Shown here in pieces: positions 8,012 to 15,293 of a stretch of DNA of 54,727 bases. How positions within the stretch are numbered: the first letter of the stretch is position 1; every line of letters starts with the position of its first letter. Below the pieces are notes generated by a model, which had not been told where the DNA came from, did not search any database, and was given only the letters and a program-made list of their open reading frames with translations. A program made the translations under genes and the position numbers. Source of the stretch: Jiella sonneratiae (GTDB taxonomy: Bacteria; Pseudomonadota; Alphaproteobacteria; Rhizobiales; Rhizobiaceae); assembly GCF_017353515.1 (NCBI RefSeq), contig NZ_JAFMPY010000032.1, forward strand, positions 1-54,727. Reading direction: 5' to 3'.

Positions 8012-8158
8012 ATGGCCGTCACCGATCTGAAGCGAAGCAAGCCTGGGGCCGGCGGGCCGCAGGGCGCAAAAAGGGCGCGCCCCGTCGGCGTGGCGACGGC
8101 GAAGAGCGTCGAGCCCTGCTGCACGAGGATCCTCACCGACGCGGCGGCCGCGCAATGA
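8012..8158 (+). CDS. Small protein of unknown function, coupled to the next gene
   Basis: This 48-residue frame starts at ATG 8012, with GAGGG at 8001-8005; an in-frame ATG at 8006 is less well spaced. It ends at TGA 8156-8158, overlapping the ATG of the next gene (8155) in an ATGA junction. The next gene has no clear ribosome-binding site of its own, so translational coupling is plausible. The peptide is basic and Ala/Gly-rich in the middle and ends CCTRILTDAAAAQ, with a Cys-Cys pair. I recognise no family. It could be a genuine small subunit or only a leader that delivers ribosomes downstream. Confidence 0.4.
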   Translation: MAVTDLKRSKPGAGGPQGAKRARPVGVATAKSVEPCCTRILTDAAAAQ

Positions 8159-9231
8159 ACGCCGCCGACATCAACACGGCCCAGCGGAACAAGGCGGCGC
8201 TCGCACCGCTGCGGGCGGCGATGGCCGACTTCGAGGCGAAGGCCGTGCGCACGGCTGTGGCGGAGCTCCTCGATGCCGGCGCCGTCGTTCATCTCTGCGA
8301 GCCTTTCGGCGACTGCACCGGGCCGCAGGCGTTCTACGATCGCGCCTATGCGCCGCTTCTCGCCGCCTTCCCCGACCTCGAACGCCGCGACCTGATCGTC
8401 ATCGCCGGACGGACGGCCGAGGGCGCCGAGTGGGTGGGCTGCTGCGGCTATTACACCGGAACTTTCGCGCGGGCCTTCCTGGACATTCCGCCCACCGGCC
8501 ACCAGGCGGCGATGCGCTTTCACGAATTCTTCCGCTTCGCGGCAGGCCGGGTGGTCGAGGTCCAGGCGATCTGGGACGTGCCGGAGCTGATGCTGCAGGC
8601 CGGCGCCTGGCCGCTCGCGCCGAGCCTCGGGCGCGAATGGCAGGTGCCGGGCCCGGCGACGCAGGACGGGCTGTTTCCGGGTCCCGGAGCTTCGCCGGCA
8701 GACGCCGAACGGGGCGCCGAGACGTGCCGGCTCGTCGTCGACATGCTGGCGCACATGACGCGGCATCCGGCCAAGGGCGGCCCCGAGGTGATGGAACTCG
8801 AGCGCTTCTGGCATGAGCGGATGAGTTGGTACGGCCCGGCCGGAATCGGCACTGCCCGCGGCTTGAAGGGCTTCCGCAACTGGCACCAGATCCCGTTCCT
8901 GACGGCGATGCCGGATCGCGGCCAGTACCCGGGCGAGACCGCGCACCACTTCTTCGGTGAGCGCAACTATGCGGCGGTGACCGGCTGGCCGAACATGATG
9001 CAGACGGTCAGCGGCAGCGGCTGGCTCGGCATCGCGCCGACGGGACGGCGCATCGCCATGCGCAGCCTCGACTTCTGGCGGGTCGAGGGCGGTCTGATCC
9101 GCGAGAACTGGGTGCTCGTCGACCTTCTCGACGTCTATCGCCAGCTGGGGCTCGACGTCTTCGCGCGGCTGCGCGAGTTCAACAAAGCGCGGGCCGGCTT
9201 CGATTGCGAGACCGGGAGAGTGCTGCCGTGA
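8155..9231 (+). CDS. SnoaL/NTF2-like ester cyclase family protein (two domains)
   Basis: The product has 358 residues and two NTF2-like domains. The first has AFPDLERRDLIVIAG (about 71-85); the second starts near WYGPAGIGTARGLKGF (about 224-239) and ends GRRIAMRSLDFWR...LIRENWVLVD. It is a clear paralogue of the divergently transcribed protein at 1678-2748, with the same two-domain length. Conserved histidines and aromatic residues (HQIPF, WYGP) may line the cavity, but catalytic residues of the subgroup are not established. The start overlaps the upstream small frame by ATGA, and the stop overlaps the next gene's GTG by GTGA, so translation through this part of the operon is coupled. Confidence 0.85.
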   Translation: MNAADINTAQRNKAALAPLRAAMADFEAKAVRTAVAELLDAGAVVHLCEPFGDCTGPQAFYDRAYAPLLAAFPDLERRDLIVIAGRTAEGAEWVGCCGYYTGTFARAFLDIPPTGHQAAMRFHEFFRFAAGRVVEVQAIWDVPELMLQAGAWPLAPSLGREWQVPGPATQDGLFPGPGASPADAERGAETCRLVVDMLAHMTRHPAKGGPEVMELERFWHERMSWYGPAGIGTARGLKGFRNWHQIPFLTAMPDRGQYPGETAHHFFGERNYAAVTGWPNMMQTVSGSGWLGIAPTGRRIAMRSLDFWRVEGGLIRENWVLVDLLDVYRQLGLDVFARLREFNKARAGFDCETGRVLP

Positions 9232-9995
9232 CGCCGCTTCCCACCTCTCCTTCCTTCCGGCTCGAAGGCCGGCGGGCGCTCGTCACCGGGGCCTCCTCCG
9301 GCATCGGCCTCGGCTGCGCGGTAGCGCTCGCCGAAGCGGGCGCGGAAGTCGTGCTGGCGGCGCGGCGCATCGAGCGGCTGGACGACGCCGTGGCGGCGCT
9401 TCGTGCGAGAGGCTGCCGCGCCGAAGCCCTGCGGCTCGACGTCGCCGAGGTCGAGGCCAGCGCCGATGCCGTCGCGGGCCGCGGCCCTTTCGACATTCTG
9501 GTCAACAGCGCCGGGCTCGGCCGCCATGGTCCCGCCGTCGACACGAAGCCGGAGGACTTCGATGCCGTCGCCGCCATCAACCTTCGCGGCGCCTATTTCC
9601 TGACGCAGGCCGTGGCGAGGGGGCTGATCGCCGCCAAACGTTCCGGATCGCTGATCAACGTCACCTCGCAGATGGGCCATGTCGGCGGCATCGACCGTGC
9701 CGTCTACTGCGCGACCAAGCATGCCGTCGAGGGGTTTACCAAGGCGATGGCGATCGAGTGGGGCCCGCACCGCATCCGGGTCAACACCGTCGCCCCGACC
9801 TTCATACGCACGCCGCTGACCGAGGCGACCTTCGCCGGTCCGGAGCGGCGGCGCTGGATCGAGGAGAAGATCAAGCTGCCGCGGGTGGGCGAAGTCTCCG
9901 ACGTGATGGGCGCGGTCCTCTATCTCGCGAGCGATGCCGCGTCCATGGTGACGGGAACCTCGCTCCTGGTCGACGGCGGCTGGACGGCCGGCTGA
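9228..9995 (+). CDS. Short-chain dehydrogenase/reductase (SDR)
   Basis: The product has 255 residues and is a classical SDR, a cytoplasmic NAD(P)-dependent oxidoreductase of alcohols or ketones. Motifs are the cofactor-binding TGASSGIG near residue 21, NSAGLG near 91, and the catalytic Ser in NVTSQMG followed by the YCATK motif (Tyr and Lys). The C-terminus has DGGWTAG, standard for the family. GTG 9228 overlaps the previous stop (GTGA), and the stop overlaps the LacI start (TGATG). It is likely to oxidise or reduce an intermediate of the imported compound. Substrate and cofactor preference are not determined. Confidence 0.9.
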   Translation: MTPLPTSPSFRLEGRRALVTGASSGIGLGCAVALAEAGAEVVLAARRIERLDDAVAALRARGCRAEALRLDVAEVEASADAVAGRGPFDILVNSAGLGRHGPAVDTKPEDFDAVAAINLRGAYFLTQAVARGLIAAKRSGSLINVTSQMGHVGGIDRAVYCATKHAVEGFTKAMAIEWGPHRIRVNTVAPTFIRTPLTEATFAGPERRRWIEEKIKLPRVGEVSDVMGAVLYLASDAASMVTGTSLLVDGGWTAG

Positions 9996-11017
9996 TGGCA
10001 CAGGACAAGGTCACCTCGATCGACGTCGCGCGGCTGGCAGGCGTCAGCCAGTCGGCCGTGTCGCGGGTCTTCACGCCGGGCGCCTCCGTGTCGAAGCGCA
10101 CGGCGCAGAAGGTGCGCGAGGCGGCAGAGGCGCTCGGCTACCGCCCGAACATCCTGGCCCGATCGCTGATCACCGGCCGCAGCCGGATCATCGGCCTCGT
10201 GGTCGCCTATCTGGAAAACTACTTCTACCCCGAGGCTTTGGAAAAGCTCTCCAACGCCCTGCAGGCCGAGGGCTACCACGTCCTCGTCTTCATGGCCTCG
10301 CAGACCGCCGGCAACATCGACGACGTCCTGACCGAGATCCTCGACTATCAGGTCGACGGCATCATCATGGCCTCCGTCGCGCTGTCGTCCGACCTCTCCT
10401 CGCGCTGCCAGGCGGCGGGAGTGCCGGTCGTCCTGTTCAACCGGCATCAGGACGACGACACGCTGACGGCGGTCATTTCCGACAATGCGGGTGGCGCACG
10501 GATGCTGGCCAGCTTTCTCGTCGAAGCCGGACACGAGCGGATCGCCCATATCGCCGGCTGGGAAGGCGCCTCCACCCAGCGCGATCGGGAGTCCGGCTTC
10601 CGCGATGGCCTTGCGGCCTGCGGCCGGGCGCTGTTCGCCCGCGAGGTCGGGAATTTCGAGCCGGAGACCGCCCGGCAGGCGGCGCGGCGCATGTTCGACC
10701 GAGAAGACCGCCCGGACGCCGTCTTCGTCGCGAACGACCACATGGCCTTCTTCGTGATGGACGTCCTGCGCTTCGAGCTCGGCCTGCAGGTTCCGGACGA
10801 CGTCTCGGTCGTCGGCTTCGACGACGTGCCGCCGGCGGCCTGGCCGGCCTACGGCCTCACCACCGTCCGCCAGCGCGCCAACCGCATGGTGGAAGAGACC
10901 GTCAAGGCGCTGCTGGAGCGCATCGAGAACCCGCATGCAGACCCGAAGCGGATCGCGCTCGACGCGCCGCTGATCGTCCGCACGTCGTCACGCACACCGG
11001 AAGGATGGGGCCGATGA
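9995..11017 (+). CDS. LacI-family transcriptional regulator of the SnoaL/ABC locus
   Basis: The product has 340 residues. An N-terminal helix-turn-helix (SIDVARLAGVSQSAVSRVF, about residues 8-26) is followed by the hinge and the periplasmic-binding-like effector domain. The later part contains DAVFVANDHMAF and VPDDVSVVGFDDVP, typical for the family. It overlaps the genes on both sides, so it sits inside the operon it probably controls. The two near-identical palindromes at 2808-2847 are the likely operators. The effector would then be the imported compound or a product of the pathway. Whether it represses or activates is inferred; most relatives repress. Confidence 0.93.
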   Translation: MAQDKVTSIDVARLAGVSQSAVSRVFTPGASVSKRTAQKVREAAEALGYRPNILARSLITGRSRIIGLVVAYLENYFYPEALEKLSNALQAEGYHVLVFMASQTAGNIDDVLTEILDYQVDGIIMASVALSSDLSSRCQAAGVPVVLFNRHQDDDTLTAVISDNAGGARMLASFLVEAGHERIAHIAGWEGASTQRDRESGFRDGLAACGRALFAREVGNFEPETARQAARRMFDREDRPDAVFVANDHMAFFVMDVLRFELGLQVPDDVSVVGFDDVPPAAWPAYGLTTVRQRANRMVEETVKALLERIENPHADPKRIALDAPLIVRTSSRTPEGWGR

Positions 11018-11982
11018 AGGGCTTCGACGAAAAATTCCGAGACTTTCCCGACTACATCATCGGCATCACCAAGGAGATCTGGGAAGACCGCGGCATCGCG
11101 ACGCTCACCCGCTATTACGCGCCGGACATCGTGGTGCGTTCGCCCGCCTCGGTGGTCACCGGCAATGCGGGCGTGATCGCCGCGACGCTCGCCACGCTCG
11201 CCGAGTTTCCCGACCGCACGCTGCTCGCCGAGGACGTGATCTGGGCCGGCACGCCGGAAGACGGGATGCTGTCCTCGCACCGCATCCTCTCGACCGCGAC
11301 GCACCTTGCCGACGGCGTCTACGGCAAGGCGAGCGGCAGAAAGCTCTCCTATCGCATCATCGCCGACTGCCACGCCATCGATAACCGGATCGACGACGAG
11401 TGGCTGATCCGCGACCAGGGCGCGATCGTGCGCCAGATGGGGCTCGACCCGAAGGACTACGCACGCGACCTGATCGCCCGCGAGGGCGGGCCGGAGGCCT
11501 GCGTCCGCCCGCTGACGCCGGAGACCGACCGGCCCGGCCCTTACCAGGGGCGCGGCAACGACGACGCATGGGGCCGGCGCCATGCCGACATCCTCACCCG
11601 CATCATGAACGCCGACATGGCGGTCATCCCGGCCGAATACGACCGCGGCTGCCAGCTCGAATATCCGGGCGGCGTCACCGGGCACGGCACCGGCCCCGCC
11701 GACCGCTTCTGGATGGGGCTGAGGGCGAGCTTTCCCTCCGCCACCTTTCGCATCGAGCACGTCATCGGCCGCGACGATCCCCTGATGCCGCCGCGCGCGG
11801 CGATCCGCTGGAGCCTCACCGGCAGGCACGACGGCTGGGGCGCCTTCGGCCCGCCGACCGGCGCCCAGGTCTACGTCCTCGGCGCATCGCATGCCGAGTT
11901 CGGGCCCTGGGGCCTGCGGCGCGAATACACGCTCTACGACGAGACCGCGATCTGGAAGCAGATCGTCCTGAAGACCGGCTAA
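11014..11982 (+). CDS. SnoaL/NTF2-like family protein (two domains), divergent member
   Basis: The product has 322 residues from ATG 11014, which overlaps the LacI stop (ATGA) and has GGAAGG 9 bases upstream; an in-frame ATG at 11005 is the alternative. The first NTF2-like half has TRYYAPDIVVRSPASVV, and the second (from about residue 185) has ADILTRIMNADMAVIPAEYD and ends FGPWGLRREYTLYDETAIWK. It lacks the WYGPAGIGT block of its two neighbours, so it is a separate branch of the superfamily and may act on a different intermediate. It is the fourth SnoaL-like protein in 10 kb. Confidence 0.75.
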   Translation: MKGFDEKFRDFPDYIIGITKEIWEDRGIATLTRYYAPDIVVRSPASVVTGNAGVIAATLATLAEFPDRTLLAEDVIWAGTPEDGMLSSHRILSTATHLADGVYGKASGRKLSYRIIADCHAIDNRIDDEWLIRDQGAIVRQMGLDPKDYARDLIAREGGPEACVRPLTPETDRPGPYQGRGNDDAWGRRHADILTRIMNADMAVIPAEYDRGCQLEYPGGVTGHGTGPADRFWMGLRASFPSATFRIEHVIGRDDPLMPPRAAIRWSLTGRHDGWGAFGPPTGAQVYVLGASHAEFGPWGLRREYTLYDETAIWKQIVLKTG

Positions 11983-12038
11983 CCGTCCCGCAACCACTGC
12001 GGACGAAGGCGACCTTGAGACAAGACGCGAGGAAACTG

Positions 12039-13019
12039 ATGACACTTTCCCGGGAAGACATGGAGCGGCGCATCGTCCGCTACGGCGAACTCCAGCCCTG
12101 CCGCACCGCCTTCATCGACGCCCATACGCCGGGCTCGAACCAGAAGGAGAACTTCACCATCATCGGAGGCGGCGTCTCGGAAAGCCCCGACCAGCACGTC
12201 CACATCAAGGAGACGCCGGGCTTCAACATCGGCGCCGCCGGCCAGCCGCCGCACTGCCGCAACTCGCTCCACTCGCACCGCACGGCGGAGGTCTTCTTCG
12301 TCCTCAAAGGGCGCTGGCGCTTCTTCTGGGGCCGCTTCGGCACCGCCGGCGAGGTGGTGCTCGAAGAGGGCGACATCTTCAACATTCCGACCGGCATCTT
12401 CCGCGGCTTCGAGAACGTCGGCACGGACTACGGGATGATCATGGCGATCCTCGGCGGCGACGATGCCGGAGGCGGCGTCGTCTGGGCGCCGCAGGTGATC
12501 GAGGACGCGCGGGACCACGGCCTCGTGCTCGGCGAGAACGGCAAGCTCTACGATACCAAGAAGGGCCAGCGCCTGCCGGACGGCGTCCGCCCGATGCCGC
12601 TCCTGACGGACGAAGAATTGACGGCGTTCCCGGAGACGCCAGCCGAGGCTGTCGTGCCGTTTCACGTTGCGCGCTACTGGGACCTGATGGCGCTCGCCGG
12701 CAAGGCGCCGGCCAGGGTGATCGGCGCCGATGCCCTCCTGAAGGACCGGCCGGGCTTTTCGGTCGAGCTCCTGACCCGGGGCTCGATCCCGGAGGACGCT
12801 TACGAGACCCCGCGCCACGAAGTGCTGATGCCGGTGCGCGGCCACTGGCGCCTCGCCTGGGACGGCAACAGCACCGTGCTCGCGCCCGGGGACACCTGCG
12901 CCGTGCCTCCGGGTCTTCGCCACGCCCTTGCGCCGTCGATGACCGGCGAGGCGAGCCTCTACCGCATCACCAACACCGACGATCCGGCAGGCGCGACCTG
13001 GCGGGCCGAGGCGGCCTGA
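12039..13019 (+). CDS. Two-domain cupin protein
   Basis: The product has 326 residues and two cupin barrels. The first (about residues 60-145) has the metal-ligand pattern NSLHSHRTAEVFFVLKGRW and then EEGDIFNIPTGIFRGFEN. The second (about 250-315) has RHEVLMPVRGHWRLAWDG and APGDTCAVPPGLRHAL. Bicupins include dioxygenases of the gentisate/hydroxynaphthoate type, as well as isomerases and metal-free binding proteins. The His-x-His and Glu of the first barrel suggest metal binding there; the second keeps fewer ligands. AGGAAA precedes ATG 12039. In this locus a ring-opening or isomerising step is possible but unproven. Confidence 0.82.
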   Translation: MTLSREDMERRIVRYGELQPCRTAFIDAHTPGSNQKENFTIIGGGVSESPDQHVHIKETPGFNIGAAGQPPHCRNSLHSHRTAEVFFVLKGRWRFFWGRFGTAGEVVLEEGDIFNIPTGIFRGFENVGTDYGMIMAILGGDDAGGGVVWAPQVIEDARDHGLVLGENGKLYDTKKGQRLPDGVRPMPLLTDEELTAFPETPAEAVVPFHVARYWDLMALAGKAPARVIGADALLKDRPGFSVELLTRGSIPEDAYETPRHEVLMPVRGHWRLAWDGNSTVLAPGDTCAVPPGLRHALAPSMTGEASLYRITNTDDPAGATWRAEAA

Positions 13020-13020
13020 C

Positions 13021-13731
13021 ATGCCGGAGCGCCGACCGCTGCCGCTCGTGCTGATCCCCGGCATGATGTGCGACGCGCGGCTGTTCGGCCCGCAGATCGC
13101 AGCATTCTCGGCGGAGCGCGCAACCCATGTCGCGGCGATCCTCGCCAAGGACACGGTGGAGGCAATGGCGGCGGACCTTCTCGTCGGCGCGCCGGCGCGC
13201 TTCGCCCTCGCCGGGTTGTCGATGGGCGGCATCGTCGCGATGGAGGTGCTGCGTCAGGCGCCGGAGCGGGTGGAGCGGATCGCCCTCCTCGACACCAATC
13301 CCCTCGCCGAGGCGGCGAATGTCCGGGACGGCCGGGAGCCGCAGATCGAAAAGGCCCGGCAGGGCGGCCTGGAGGCGGTGATGCGCGAGGCGATGCTGCC
13401 GCGCTACGTCGCCGATCCCGTCGCTGGCGCCGGCATCCTCGATCTCTGCCTCCAGATGGCGCTGGCGCTCGGCCCGGCCGTCTTCGAGCGGCAGTCGCGG
13501 GCGCTGCAGACGCGGCCCGACCAGACCGGGACGCTGCGGGCCGCGAAACTCCCGACCCTCATTCTCTGCGGCGAGAACGACGCGCTCTGTCCGGTGGACC
13601 GACACCGGCTCATGCATGACCTCATGCCGGGATCGCGGCTGGAGATCCTGCCCGCCACCGGCCACCTGCCGACGCTGGAACGGCCGGAGACGACGACGAA
13701 AATCCTTCGCGAATGGCTGGATACGCAATGA
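13021..13731 (+). CDS. Alpha/beta hydrolase
   Basis: The product has 236 residues with an alpha/beta-hydrolase fold. LVLIPGMMCDARLFGPQ forms the first strand and oxyanion region. The nucleophile elbow is GLSMGGIVA, with Ser near residue 66. The acid is probably in CGENDALCP (about 182-190), and the histidine is in ATGHLPTLE near residue 219. The full catalytic triad can therefore be placed. It could cleave an ester, lactone or C-C bond (MhpC-like enol-lactone type). It begins 1 bp after the cupin stop and overlaps the next gene by ATGA. Confidence 0.88.
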   Translation: MPERRPLPLVLIPGMMCDARLFGPQIAAFSAERATHVAAILAKDTVEAMAADLLVGAPARFALAGLSMGGIVAMEVLRQAPERVERIALLDTNPLAEAANVRDGREPQIEKARQGGLEAVMREAMLPRYVADPVAGAGILDLCLQMALALGPAVFERQSRALQTRPDQTGTLRAAKLPTLILCGENDALCPVDRHRLMHDLMPGSRLEILPATGHLPTLERPETTTKILREWLDTQ

Positions 13732-14426
13732 TCGACGACACGCTGCTTTCACTGCTGCGCCGGGTCGACACCCCGACCGTCTGCAACGCCATCGAGGTGG
13801 CGGAGGGCAGGCGCGGCTTTGCCGCTTTCACGCGCGGCACCATGCTCGCCTCGGATCCGACGGCCGGACCGATGGTCGGATACGCCCGGACGGCGAAGAT
13901 CGCCGCGCTCGCACCGCCTGCCGAGAACGCGGCGATCATCCGGCAGCGGCGGATGGACTACTACCGCCACATGGCCGAGGCGCCCCGGCCGGCCGTTGCC
14001 GTCGTCGAGGACGTCGACTTCCCGTCCTGCATCGGCGCCTATTGGGGCGAGATCAACAGCACCGTCCACAAGGGTTTCGGGCTGTCCGGCGCCCTCACCA
14101 ACGGCGTCATGCGCGATCTCGGCGACCTGCCCGACGGGTTTCCCGTCGTCGCCGGCTCGGTGGGCCCGAGCCACGGCTTCGTGCATGTCCGCGAGATCGG
14201 CACGAAGGTGACGATCTTCGGCCTGACGATCGGCGACGGCGATCTCGTCCACGCCGATCGCCATGGCGCCCTCGTCGTCCCGCCGGACACCATGCCGCGT
14301 CTCGCCGAGGCCATCGACAAGCTTCTGGCGACCGAGAAGATCGTGCTGGAGCCGGCGCGCCGGGACGGCTTTGATTTCGCGACGTTCGAAAAGGCTTGGG
14401 CGGCATTCGAGGCCGCGCGGACATGA
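13728..14426 (+). CDS. RraA-family protein (HMG/oxaloacetate aldolase-like)
   Basis: The product has 232 residues. It carries the RraA-fold blocks: DTPTVCNAIEVAEG near the start, ALTNGVMRDLGDLP (about 122-135, including the Arg-Asp pair that positions the substrate and metal), and GDLVHADRHGALVVP (about 169-183). Catalytic members cleave 4-hydroxy-4-methyl-2-oxoglutarate or decarboxylate oxaloacetate at the end of aromatic meta-cleavage pathways; others inhibit RNase E or are uncharacterised. In a catabolic operon the lyase role is more likely. ATG 13728 overlaps the hydrolase stop. It is the last gene of the locus. Confidence 0.85.
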   Translation: MIDDTLLSLLRRVDTPTVCNAIEVAEGRRGFAAFTRGTMLASDPTAGPMVGYARTAKIAALAPPAENAAIIRQRRMDYYRHMAEAPRPAVAVVEDVDFPSCIGAYWGEINSTVHKGFGLSGALTNGVMRDLGDLPDGFPVVAGSVGPSHGFVHVREIGTKVTIFGLTIGDGDLVHADRHGALVVPPDTMPRLAEAIDKLLATEKIVLEPARRDGFDFATFEKAWAAFEAART

Positions 14427-15293
14427 GGGTCCAGATTTGCAAGGTGAATCGCACCGACTTTCCCGGAGACCGGTTGGCTCGATGTCACCGGGTCGATTGC
14501 GACGGTCTCGCTGGCCTTCAGCCGCACCTCGAGCGGCCTGCTGCGAGCCGTCTCCGGGCTCTCGATCCCCCCTTACCGTCTCGGCGACGTTTGATGGGAT
14601 GGTCCACCCCGAACGGCCGGTGGGAGGTCTTCGCCGGCGATGAGCGCCGGTTCGGCCCGAAAGCCGGTCACGCGGCGGGTCTCTGCGCCGGTCGGCGAGC
14701 GCCGACGGTTCCCGGCCATCATCGCTTCGCCCGGCTCGACGTCACGGCCTTCGTGTCGCCGGCCACAGGCAACGCGAGGCCGCCGCGTGCCGCGGGGAGC
14801 CGGAGGGCGCTGGCCGAAGTCGCGGAAAAAGGGATGCCCATAAAGGCAGAGAGCCGCCACGGCCTGGAGGGGGATACGCCGTGACGACTCTCTTGCACTC
14901 TCATGACGCCGGTCCTGGAGAGGGGGGGAAGAGGACCGCGGCGTCTCTAATTTCGGCTCTAAAGCGGGGGACGTGCCTTGGCCGAATACGACGCCATGAA
15001 GTGCGTCGTCGCTCATGATATTGCGACTCGCGGCGGCCAAAATCAAGCTACGGGCAAGGCTGGCCCTGTCACATCGACGTGAAGGGCGACCGAGCCGACC
15101 TGATCACGGATCGGACGGCGTTGCAACGCCCGGATTCCGGGTCTTTCCACGGAAATCCGCCAACGTGACTTTTTCGCAACGTTGGCCGGCGCCGGTGCTT
15201 CGATCAGGCCGGACGAGACCGCGCAGCCGGCGGCGGAGCGGTGCTGCCGCCGCCGATGGACAGGACGGCGGGCGCGCGGTACCAGCATGCCCC
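14427..15293. other. Non-coding or decayed stretch before polA
   Basis: These 867 bp contain no frame I can assign to a family on either strand. Several frames remain open by chance because of the GC content, and their peptides are Arg/Pro/Ala-rich without motifs. The end of the stretch must hold the polA promoter. It may be decayed coding DNA: one frame at about 14470-14590 reads WLDVTGSIATVSLAFS, which looks protein-like but is too short to assign. Confidence 0.5.

Noticed and set aside
14573-15046. 157-residue minus-strand frame in the gap before polA
   Set aside because: Composition is Arg/Pro/Ser-rich with no recognisable motif or ribosome-binding site; judged a chance frame.
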